From NCBI GenBank assembly GCA_902796035.1, contig CADBNR010000015.1, forward strand, positions 1 to 64,000: a stretch of 64,000 nt of DNA. Reading direction: 5' to 3'. The notes below the pieces were generated by a model that saw only the letters and a program-made list of their open reading frames with translations, did not search any database and was not told where the DNA came from. Numbering within the stretch: the stretch's first letter is position 1; each line of letters begins with the position of its first letter. The position numbers and the translations under genes are program-made. This DNA is from an uncultured Bacteroidales bacterium. Lineage in GTDB: Bacteria > Bacteroidota > Bacteroidia > Bacteroidales > Muribaculaceae. Below, piece after piece: positions 48,754 through 56,923 of this stretch.

Positions 48754-48802
48754 CGGAAAATTAGGATGAAAAACAACATTATTCATTAAAATCCGCTTAC
48801 TT

Positions 48803-49030
48803 ATGAGACTTTCCTATCATCTGTTGGCGACTCTGCTTCTTGCATGCGGCCTATGGACTGCGGCAGATGCGCAGACGGTCGCCAAGGTCTCGTCGCACAG
48901 AGCGATCAAGACAGTGCCGGTTGCGAAAGTATTGAGCTACAGCACGACCGAGACGAGTCAGACCATTCCGATGACACGCCGTCAGGCCCGTCAGGCCGGC
49001 GTTCAAAGTCCCGCATCGCGCCCCGCGTAA
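48803..49030 (+). CDS. N-terminal signal-peptide fragment of the following surface protein (frameshifted)
   Basis: A 75-codon ORF with a clear signal peptide (MRLSYHLLATLLLACGLWTAADAQ) and a linker-like remainder that stops at TAA 49028-49030. The rest of the expected surface protein continues in the -1 frame, so the two parts look like one gene split by a 1-nt loss between about 48990 and 49027. No slippery heptamer was seen. The TAA overlaps an ATG (TAATG) that opens the downstream part, so limited re-initiation is possible, but that product would lack the signal. Confidence 0.65.
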   Translation: MRLSYHLLATLLLACGLWTAADAQTVAKVSSHRAIKTVPVAKVLSYSTTETSQTIPMTRRQARQAGVQSPASRPA

Positions 49031-52000
49031 TGTCCTCCGCCCCGTCGCTGGCGCCCAACATCGTGCTGCGCGGCGAGGTGGTGGACGCCGACACATGGCT
49101 CCAGGCGCCGGCTGCGTACGACATCTCGCAGATCCTCGTGACCAACGGCACGGCATCGTTCAAGAAATTAGGCTCGATGCGTCTGGCCTACAGTATGATG
49201 TACGACAACTGGGACGGCATCCTTTACGCCTCGGGAGTCTCGGCCGAATTGGGCGACGTGTCGTACGACGTGGACCTATACCGCATCTCCACCTGGAAGA
49301 ACTATAAGTCGTGGCTCGGCGACGATCCCACGTTCATAGCGGGCAGCGACTGCGCACGCGACCCCTCCACGGGCGATGTCTATTCCTGCGTGATGGGTGT
49401 GAACTCCAAGCCGTGCTGGGCTCAGAATAACTTCCATCTTGTGGACGAGTACACTGCCGGACCTAAGGAAATCATCAAGATTCTTCCCGAGACCCTTATA
49501 GCCGTGGGATGTACCAATGCCGGACAATATTACGCCATGGGTGCCAGCGGCAAGTTCTACAAGGTGGAGAAGGCGACCGGCGAGCTGACCCTGGTGGCGC
49601 AGACCGACGTGGAATCCACTTATAAGTGCAGCGGTTGTGTCAACGACGACAACAATACGTTCCTGATGACCTACGCCAACGACACGGAGGCCGGCCTGGT
49701 GGAGATAGACCTCGCCACGGGCGCCACCGTCACGCTGGCCAAGTTCCCGGACGGACAGCAGGTAGCCGGACTCCATATCGCCAAGCCTATGGCGCAGGCC
49801 AAGGCCCCGGCCGTTCCCGGACTTGAGGTCACGCCCCGAGGAGCCGAACTCAAGGCTGACGCAAAGATTACCCTTCCGGTGACGCTCAACGACGGCACCC
49901 CCGCCGCCGGCGAGACCTTCACCTGGAAAGTCTACGTCAACGACGAGCCCAAGGCTACAGGCACGGCCAAGGCCGGTGTGGCAGCGGAGGCTGAAATCAC
50001 AGTGGAGACTGCCGGATCATACGAAGTGGCTGCCGTGGTGTCCAACGCAACCGGCGACTCGCCGCAGGCCCTGATCAAGACATATATCGGACCCGGAGTG
50101 CCCAAGACTCCCGCCAATGTAGCCCTCGTCCTGAACGGTTCGAATGCTACCCTCACATGGGACGCCGTGACCGAAAGCAACGGCGGATGGTTCGACGCCC
50201 GGGCCGTGACGTATAACGTGATGGACGAGACCGGCAAGGCCGTGGCCACAGGACTCACCGAAACCACCTGGTCCACCACACTCGACGTGCCCGCCGGCAC
50301 ATACCGCCGCGTAAGCTACTCGGTGAAGGCCGTGAACAACAATGTGGAATCCGAGGCAGGCCGTTCCAATGTTATCGGGCTGGGCAACTACACGGCGCCC
50401 ATGAGCATGAATCTCGAACAGCGTGACAAATTCGACGAACACACCGTGATAGACGCCAACACCGACCGCAACACGTGGCGCTATTACGACGGGCACACCA
50501 TATATACATATCACGACAGCAACAACGGCGACGACTGGCTGATGAGCCCGCCGGTATATCTGGAAGGCGGCAAGGTCTACGAGTTTACCACCACACTGGC
50601 CGCATCCAGCAACTATTCTCCCGAGAAGATCGAGGTGAAGTACGGCACGGCGCCCACCGTGGAGGCCATGACATCCACCGCCATCGAGCCTGTAGAGTTC
50701 ACGCGTTCGGAGCCCCGCGACATGCACGGCATGCTGCGCCCGGCCACCAGCGGCCTGTATCACATCGGCTTCCACGCCATCTCGCGTCACGGCCGCTACC
50801 GCATCACGCTCTATTCCTACGACGTGCAGGAGGCCGTGGATCCGGCCACTCCCGAAGCTCCCTCGGAGATGACGGTGACCCCCGCCGCCAACGGCGACCT
50901 GAAGGCCACCGTAGCCTTCAAGGCTCCCGCCAGGCTTGTGGTAGGCACCCCGATATCGGGTAACGTAAGCTGCCGCATCTATCGCGGCGAGACCCTTGTC
51001 ACCACACTCTCGTGCACCCCGGGCGAGGCAGCTTCGTACGAAGACGCCACCGTGCCCGAAAAGGGAACGTACGAATATGTCGTAAGGGCGGTTAACGGCG
51101 AAGTGGAAGGCCTCGCCGCACGCGTGTCGGCATACGTGGGTCCCGCCACACCCGCCAATGTGACGGGCGTGAACCTGTGGCAGAGCGGCATGAACGTGAA
51201 CATGACCTGGCAGCCCGTCACCACCGATGTGGACGGCAAGGAGATTCCCGCCGCCAACGTGACCTACGACGTTTACCAGGGCATTGTGCATGAGGATGGG
51301 CTCCATATCGGCAACAAGCTGAACTCCACACCGCTCACCGACACGAAGTTTGCCGCCGAGCTGGAACAGAATCCCGATGACCAGATGTTCCTGTACCTGC
51401 TGGTGCGCGCCAACAACCGCGACTCCAACGGCAGCTTCACCTCAGGCGCGGCCATCGTGGGCAAGCCTTACAAGCTGCCCGTGCGCTACAGCGCCGCTCC
51501 GAGCGAGAACCTGGCCATAGTGGCCGGAGGCGCCGGTACGGTGGGCCGTGGCTCGGATGCAGAGTCGATGCATTCGGCCGACAACGACGGGTTCTTCTAC
51601 TACATATCCAACGCCACCGCCTCCGAGACATATCTGGAGACCGGACGCATAAACCTCAATGTCGAGAAGCCAATCCTGACCCTCTGTGCATGGAGAGTGT
51701 CGGGCGAGGACAACAACCTGCTGAACGTCTACGTGAAGAAGGGCGGTGAGATAAACAAGGTGCTGAGTGTCGACAACAGCACGCTGAGCATAGGAAAATG
51801 GAACAAGATCCGCGTGGACTTAGGTGCCTACAAGGGTGAGACCGTGCAGCTGCGCATAGGCAGCGAGGCCCGCGGCATAGCGGTGAACTTCCTGGACAAC
51901 ATCACGGTGAAGGACGAACTTGACTACGACGTGGCCGCCCACAGCATCGACGTTCCATTGGGCGCAAGCTCGCAGGAGGAGTTCGACGTCACGGTCACGG

Positions 52001-53286
52001 CCGGCAACGAAGGCGTCAAGACAGCCACCGGCGTGAGCGTGGAACTGATACGCGAAGGCAATGTCGTAGACACCAAGACCATGGCCGATGTGGCTCCCGA
52101 CGCGTTCGGCACGGTGACTTTCAGGCAGAAGCTCAACTCCGCCGAGCGTAAGGCCACATTCCAGGCCCGCCTCGTGCTTGAAGGCGACGGATACCTTGAC
52201 AACAACCTCACAGGCAAGGCCACTGTGGCGCGCAACGTTTCCAAACTGCCCGTGGTGGAGAACCTGACGGGCGCGGGCGCCGGCAACGACAACGCGCTGA
52301 CCTGGGACGCCATCGACACGAGCCGTCCAGTGGACCGCGAGATAATAGAGGACTTCGAGAGCACGGTGTCCTGGGCCGACCAGCTGGACGGCTGGGCGTT
52401 TGTGGACGTGGACGGCGGCGATTGCGGCGGTTTCAAGCAGCTTGAAATCCCCGGCCATCCCCTCTATACTCCAGCTTCGTTCTACGTGTTCGACGCCTCG
52501 CTCGATAAGATCCAGGAAGCCGGTGACGCCGCCCTGTTCGCCGCCCACAGCGGCTACAAGTACCTGGCTTCCATGTACGTGCTGTATCAGAACGTGGACG
52601 ACTGGGCCATCTCGCCCCTGATCACCGACAACGAGCAGACCATATCGTTCTGGGCCGCAGGCCTCGGCGCCTCGGACTATGAGAACATCGAGGTATGGAC
52701 CAGCAGCCTTGACTCCACAGATCCGCAGGACTTCACCAAGCTCAAGGATTATCCCCGCTTCGCAGGCACCTGGAGGGAATACACCGCCAAGATGCCGGCA
52801 GGCACCAAACGCTTCGCCATCCGTTCCTATTCCAAGGACGGCTTCATGCTCCGCATCGACGATGTGCGGTACATGGCGCGCATGGCATGGGACAACCTCG
52901 TGCTGAAGGGCTATAACGTTTACTGCGACCGCGTCCTTCTCAACGAGGCGCCGCTTGCCGCAGCATCGTTCGCTCACCTGGACGGCGCCGCCGCCGACCA
53001 CACCTATCATGTCACGGCAATCTACGACAAGGGCGAGAGCGAGCTGAGCGCGCCTCTGACTCTGTCGAGCAGCGGTGTCGGCAGCGTCAGCGGCGACACG
53101 CAGGCCGTGGTGTTGGTTGACGGCCGCAACATCGTGGTTAGCTGCGAGGATTCCGCTTCCGTGGCCGTGACAGCCGCAGACGGACGCATGGTCTACACCG
53201 GCAAGGGCAGTGCCCGCGTCGGCGTGGCTCCCGGCATCTACGTAGTGACCGTAGGACACCGTGCCGTCAAGGTAATGGTGCGCTGA
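49030..53286 (+). CDS. Large Fn3/cleaved-adhesin surface protein, cut off from its signal peptide by a frameshift
   Basis: An open frame of 1418 codons from the ATG at 49030; the same frame stays open upstream to 48844 without a signal peptide. It starts with a propeller-like read-out (SAPSLAPNIVLRGEVVDADTW), has several Fn3-like modules (ALTWDAIDTSRPVDRE, ATLTWDAVTESNGGWFD) and jelly-roll cleaved-adhesin domains with DDWLMSPPVYL and DDWAISPLI motifs. The C-terminal 70 residues (VGVAPGIYVV..AVKVMVR) match the type IX-like tail of the 1271-5836 protein. The two proteins are clear paralogues. With the current sequence it would be made without an export signal, so either the gene is recently broken, the frame is switched by mutation, or the read has an error. 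Confidence 0.8.
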   Translation: MSSAPSLAPNIVLRGEVVDADTWLQAPAAYDISQILVTNGTASFKKLGSMRLAYSMMYDNWDGILYASGVSAELGDVSYDVDLYRISTWKNYKSWLGDDPTFIAGSDCARDPSTGDVYSCVMGVNSKPCWAQNNFHLVDEYTAGPKEIIKILPETLIAVGCTNAGQYYAMGASGKFYKVEKATGELTLVAQTDVESTYKCSGCVNDDNNTFLMTYANDTEAGLVEIDLATGATVTLAKFPDGQQVAGLHIAKPMAQAKAPAVPGLEVTPRGAELKADAKITLPVTLNDGTPAAGETFTWKVYVNDEPKATGTAKAGVAAEAEITVETAGSYEVAAVVSNATGDSPQALIKTYIGPGVPKTPANVALVLNGSNATLTWDAVTESNGGWFDARAVTYNVMDETGKAVATGLTETTWSTTLDVPAGTYRRVSYSVKAVNNNVESEAGRSNVIGLGNYTAPMSMNLEQRDKFDEHTVIDANTDRNTWRYYDGHTIYTYHDSNNGDDWLMSPPVYLEGGKVYEFTTTLAASSNYSPEKIEVKYGTAPTVEAMTSTAIEPVEFTRSEPRDMHGMLRPATSGLYHIGFHAISRHGRYRITLYSYDVQEAVDPATPEAPSEMTVTPAANGDLKATVAFKAPARLVVGTPISGNVSCRIYRGETLVTTLSCTPGEAASYEDATVPEKGTYEYVVRAVNGEVEGLAARVSAYVGPATPANVTGVNLWQSGMNVNMTWQPVTTDVDGKEIPAANVTYDVYQGIVHEDGLHIGNKLNSTPLTDTKFAAELEQNPDDQMFLYLLVRANNRDSNGSFTSGAAIVGKPYKLPVRYSAAPSENLAIVAGGAGTVGRGSDAESMHSADNDGFFYYISNATASETYLETGRINLNVEKPILTLCAWRVSGEDNNLLNVYVKKGGEINKVLSVDNSTLSIGKWNKIRVDLGAYKGETVQLRIGSEARGIAVNFLDNITVKDELDYDVAAHSIDVPLGASSQEEFDVTVTAGNEGVKTATGVSVELIREGNVVDTKTMADVAPDAFGTVTFRQKLNSAERKATFQARLVLEGDGYLDNNLTGKATVARNVSKLPVVENLTGAGAGNDNALTWDAIDTSRPVDREIIEDFESTVSWADQLDGWAFVDVDGGDCGGFKQLEIPGHPLYTPASFYVFDASLDKIQEAGDAALFAAHSGYKYLASMYVLYQNVDDWAISPLITDNEQTISFWAAGLGASDYENIEVWTSSLDSTDPQDFTKLKDYPRFAGTWREYTAKMPAGTKRFAIRSYSKDGFMLRIDDVRYMARMAWDNLVLKGYNVYCDRVLLNEAPLAAASFAHLDGAAADHTYHVTAIYDKGESELSAPLTLSSSGVGSVSGDTQAVVLVDGRNIVVSCEDSASVAVTAADGRMVYTGKGSARVGVAPGIYVVTVGHRAVKVMVR

Positions 53287-53299
53287 TCATAAATTAAAG

Positions 53300-53349
53300 A
53301 GAATCCCGCCGCAGGCACTGTCATGTGACGGGATTCTTTTTTATTTTTT
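53300..53349 (+). terminator. Intrinsic terminator of the 49030 surface-protein gene
   Basis: AGAATCCCG (53300-53308) pairs with CGGGATTCT (53329-53337) around a 20-nt loop, followed by a T-rich run. It lies 14 nt past the stop. Confidence 0.85.
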
Positions 53350-53380
53350 TAACTTAAAAATACTTAATTTGGTGACAAAG

Positions 53381-53412
53381 TTTGCTAAAATGCAAAATAT
53401 TCCATACATTTG
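53381..53412 (+). promoter_or_regulatory. Promoter of the 1067-residue surface-protein gene
   Basis: TTTG (53381-53384), exact 20-nt spacer, TACATTTG (53405-53412), 41 nt before the ATG at 53453. Confidence 0.85.
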
Positions 53413-53452
53413 TTGCCGAAAAGCACGATAATAACAACTAAAAGATAAATAA

Positions 53453-56400
53453 ATGAAGAAAATCTTTACACTGATTTCAGCGGCGGTGTTGGGACTGTCG
53501 GCATACGCCGATGGTCTGCCGGTGCCGTACATCGCTGAGAATTCCGGTTACGACAACTGGGACATCAAGAACCTGAACGAAGATGCTCAGGAATGGCAGA
53601 GAACCACAGGGGAGTACGGCTTTGCCAACTGTAACAAGGGCTTGAAATATAAATATAACAGCTCGATGGCCGCCAATGACTGGGCCATCAGTCCTGCAAT
53701 CCATCTTGAAGCCGGGAAAGAGTATAAGATAAAGTTTGCTTACAAAACAGGAAATGGCAGCTTTGAAGAAAAACTTGCTGTCTGGTTCGGCACCGGAAAT
53801 ACCCCTGAAACACTTCAGCAAGGCACTCAGCTTCTCGATTTTTCCGGAACGGAAGCAGGCGTAACGAAAGTGGAATTGTTTACTCCTACTGCGGACGGTG
53901 ACTATTATATAGGCGCATACGCTCATTCCGAAAAAGATAAATATTATATCTATTTTACGGGCGTATCAATAGCCGAGAATGTATTTGTCCCCGCAACTGT
54001 CTCGGCTTTTACAGTGACACCTGACGCCAGTCGCGCTCTTGAAGCCAAACTGACCTGGACACTCCCCACGACAGACATTGACGGTGCGCCTTTCGGTGAC
54101 GGTGTGGCAGTTGAGTCCGTAACCGTTTATCGCGACGGCGTGAAAGTAGCCGATCTCGCCGGCACGGCCACTGAATGGACAGACGATGCCGAAAATGGTC
54201 TTACAGCAGGTAAGCACAAGTATGAAGTGGAAGTGACCGTAAACGGAACCAAGAGTGCCAAAGTTGCCGTGAATTCGTCCTACATAGGCCCGGTCGAGGC
54301 ATTTAACCTTCCCCTCGTCTATAGCCTCAATAGCCTCAATGATGTTTCAGCTGATGATTTCTCTACTTTCTTTACAGTGATACAAGGAAATGGATCCCAT
54401 GTAAAAAGAACATGGCAATTCACTCCCAGTTCATACTCCGGTAACAGTGTTGTATTGGCCCCGGCTACCGACCAGCCTGAAGATGATTGGCTGCTGTTGC
54501 CCGGCATAAAAGTGACAAAGGCAGGTACCTACCGTTTTGGCATTGACTTAAGCAAGAGCGGAATTAAAGGACATATCGATATCAAATATGGTAAGAATGT
54601 TGACGGTCTGACACCCGGTATCGCCGGCCTTACCGGTAAAGTAGGCACTTATAAGGAAGACCCCATTTCCAGTCACACATACCGTTATTATACGTTCTCG
54701 TTCGATGAGCCGGGAGAATATACCATCGCACTTCACGCCTGCGCTGCATCTGCTGATGATAGCTCCTACTCGGTGTATGGTTTCAGTGTGGAGGAATGGC
54801 ATGACGCAGCACTTAATGTAACCGACCTGACTGCGGAAATTGTAGGCAACGACATAAAGGTAAGCTGGACCAATCCATCAAAGACCTCCTGCGGCAACGA
54901 CATAACCGAACTGGTGAAAGTCGAGGTTTACCGCGACGGTGAGTTGGCCGGAACCGTTACCGAAGGTCTCGTGCCGGGTGCTGCCTGCTCGTTTACCGAC
55001 GTGGCACCGGCAGCCGGCATTTACTTATACAAGGTGGTGGCTTATAACGGCGAGTTCGCTCCCGACGCCGCAGCTCCCGAAGTGCGGTCGGCATGGGTAG
55101 GCGACAAACTGCAGGAACTTCCTTTCGAGTATAAGTTCGGTAGCGCAAGTCAGGGTACATACGCTCTCTTTACTCCTGAGAAAATCAATCCAGATGATCC
55201 TGACTGGTCGTTCGGCACCCAAGGTGCGAAATTGGCATTGAAAAATAAAGACCTTTATACGCCTAACTCTCGACTTTACACACCTCCTTTCAAATTAGCC
55301 CCCGGATATTATGATGTGACTCTCACAATACAGAGTCCATGTAACAAGTACGGCATGAAAGTAGGTTATGCAATGGAATCCGACGCCCAAAACATCAAGG
55401 GCAATACCATAGTGCAATTAGGGGATAAATACCATCCTGGTGACAAATTGTTCCGTATTAAGGTGGACGACGAGGGTCGTGGTATGTTTGTGGCTATTGC
55501 TAATGATATTACTGCTGAAAGTTCTACCTACGACCTGATCATCTCTGGAATCAAGATCGAACGCACCAAGATTATCCCGGCCGTTGCCACAGACATCACG
55601 GTGACGCCCGCCGAGGACAAGAGTCTGCAGGCTACCGTAAGCTGGACGAACCCGACCACAAGCAATGTGGAAGGCGAGACTCCCGAACTCACAAAGGCTG
55701 TGGTTTACCGCAATGATGTGGAGATCGGAACCGTGACTGAAGGTCTGGTCCGCGGCGAGACTTCAAGCTTCGTCGATGAGGAAGTGCCCGAAGCCGGAAC
55801 GTATACCTACAAGGTCGAGATTTATTCCGCCGACGGCTGCGCTGCAGCTACGGGCGTAGTCAGCCCCTGGATCGGCGCCGGCAAGGATCTGCCGTACGAA
55901 TCCGCAAAGGGAGACTGGACCATCCTGAACCTCAATGGCGATACTACAGCCGGGGGCAATCCGATAAGCTGGAGCGAAAAAAGCAATGGCGACCTCAGCA
56001 TCATGAGCTACAAGAACGTGGCTGACGACTGGGCAATCACTCCGCGTCTGAACTTCCAGACAGGTTACCTCTATACCATTTCCTGCTATCCTACCAAGGG
56101 CCCGGACCCCAGTAGCAAAGTGACCGAGGATATGCGCGTTCAGCTCCACTTCGGTACAGGAATCACCGCAGATGAAATGACCATTAAACTTGCTGACATA
56201 GGTCCTTTTAAAGCCAAAGCGGAGAAGGAACTGTATACTGTACAGGTTTTGGCTGTTGATCCGTCAGAACTTGTCGAGCCTGCAGCAGAGGACGAAAATT
56301 CGGATACTCCCGATGTTCCCGACACGAGCAAAGCCATCAAGGTTCCCGCAGGTGTTGGTACTCTCGGACTCCACTGCGCTCAGAAGACCGACGAAATCTA

Positions 56401-56656
56401 CATCCGCGAGTTCAAGGTGGACGGCGGCGTAAACACCGATCCTAATCCCGGAACCGGTATCCGCGACATCTTCGGCGACGGCGAGAACCTGCTTGGTGCC
56501 GATGCACGCGACATCACGGTCTATGACCTGGCCGGACGCGCCGTCATGAGCGCCGACAGCTTCGAGAGTCTCGATGCCAAGCGTCTCGCAAAGGGCACTT
56601 ACATCGTCACCGGCCACGTGAACGGCAAACGCGTTTCCGCCAAGGTGGCTTTCTGA
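53453..56656 (+). CDS. Secreted Fn3/choice-of-anchor J protein of lower GC
   Basis: A 1067-residue protein with a signal peptide (MKKIFTLISAAVLGLSAYADG). It carries alternating cleaved-adhesin modules (DDWLLLPGIKVTKAGTYRFGID, DDWAITPRLNFQTGYLYT) and Fn3-like modules (LTWTLPTTDIDGAPFGDG, VSWTNPTTSNVEGETPELT) in about four repeats of roughly 250 residues. The C-terminal tail (ITVYDLAGRAVMSAD..GKRVSAKVAF) is the Por-secretion-like type. The role is surface display or release; no catalytic motif was found. By eye its first half is clearly AT-richer than the neighbours, which may reflect a different history. Its 3' end is the start of a tandem repeat array. Confidence 0.82.
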   Translation: MKKIFTLISAAVLGLSAYADGLPVPYIAENSGYDNWDIKNLNEDAQEWQRTTGEYGFANCNKGLKYKYNSSMAANDWAISPAIHLEAGKEYKIKFAYKTGNGSFEEKLAVWFGTGNTPETLQQGTQLLDFSGTEAGVTKVELFTPTADGDYYIGAYAHSEKDKYYIYFTGVSIAENVFVPATVSAFTVTPDASRALEAKLTWTLPTTDIDGAPFGDGVAVESVTVYRDGVKVADLAGTATEWTDDAENGLTAGKHKYEVEVTVNGTKSAKVAVNSSYIGPVEAFNLPLVYSLNSLNDVSADDFSTFFTVIQGNGSHVKRTWQFTPSSYSGNSVVLAPATDQPEDDWLLLPGIKVTKAGTYRFGIDLSKSGIKGHIDIKYGKNVDGLTPGIAGLTGKVGTYKEDPISSHTYRYYTFSFDEPGEYTIALHACAASADDSSYSVYGFSVEEWHDAALNVTDLTAEIVGNDIKVSWTNPSKTSCGNDITELVKVEVYRDGELAGTVTEGLVPGAACSFTDVAPAAGIYLYKVVAYNGEFAPDAAAPEVRSAWVGDKLQELPFEYKFGSASQGTYALFTPEKINPDDPDWSFGTQGAKLALKNKDLYTPNSRLYTPPFKLAPGYYDVTLTIQSPCNKYGMKVGYAMESDAQNIKGNTIVQLGDKYHPGDKLFRIKVDDEGRGMFVAIANDITAESSTYDLIISGIKIERTKIIPAVATDITVTPAEDKSLQATVSWTNPTTSNVEGETPELTKAVVYRNDVEIGTVTEGLVRGETSSFVDEEVPEAGTYTYKVEIYSADGCAAATGVVSPWIGAGKDLPYESAKGDWTILNLNGDTTAGGNPISWSEKSNGDLSIMSYKNVADDWAITPRLNFQTGYLYTISCYPTKGPDPSSKVTEDMRVQLHFGTGITADEMTIKLADIGPFKAKAEKELYTVQVLAVDPSELVEPAAEDENSDTPDVPDTSKAIKVPAGVGTLGLHCAQKTDEIYIREFKVDGGVNTDPNPGTGIRDIFGDGENLLGADARDITVYDLAGRAVMSADSFESLDAKRLAKGTYIVTGHVNGKRVSAKVAF

Positions 56657-56777
56657 TAAAGAATAGACCATAAAGGCTTTCTGATAGAGGAAAAGACCAA
56701 AGGCTTTCTGATACGGAAAAGACCAAAGGCTTTCTGATAGAGGAAAAGACCAAACACTTTCTGATACGAAAAAGACC
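56647..56777. repeat. Tandem array of 23-27 bp units copied from the end of the 1067-residue gene
   Basis: Units GGCTTTCTGATA..GACC recur at 56647, 56675, 56702, 56728 and 56755 (period 26-28 bp). The first unit contains the last Ala-Phe codons and the TGA stop, so the array looks like local duplication of the gene's 3' end. Units alternate TAGAGG and TACGG variants. Confidence 0.85.
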
Positions 56778-56838
56778 TAACACTCTTAATGAGAAACAGC
56801 CTCTCCGAGGCAACAAATTCGAGGTGACAAAATTTTTA

Positions 56839-56870
56839 TTTGCACGGTTTAAGGATATTAGGTATATTTG
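56839..56870 (+). promoter_or_regulatory. Promoter of the 952-residue surface-protein gene
   Basis: TTTG (56839-56842), exact 20-nt spacer, TATATTTG (56863-56870), about 54 nt before the ATG at 56924. A full consensus match. Confidence 0.88.
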
Positions 56871-56923
56871 CGGTGATTCAAGACTAATAAACCAATATCA
56901 CATACATAGAGCATTCAGATAAT

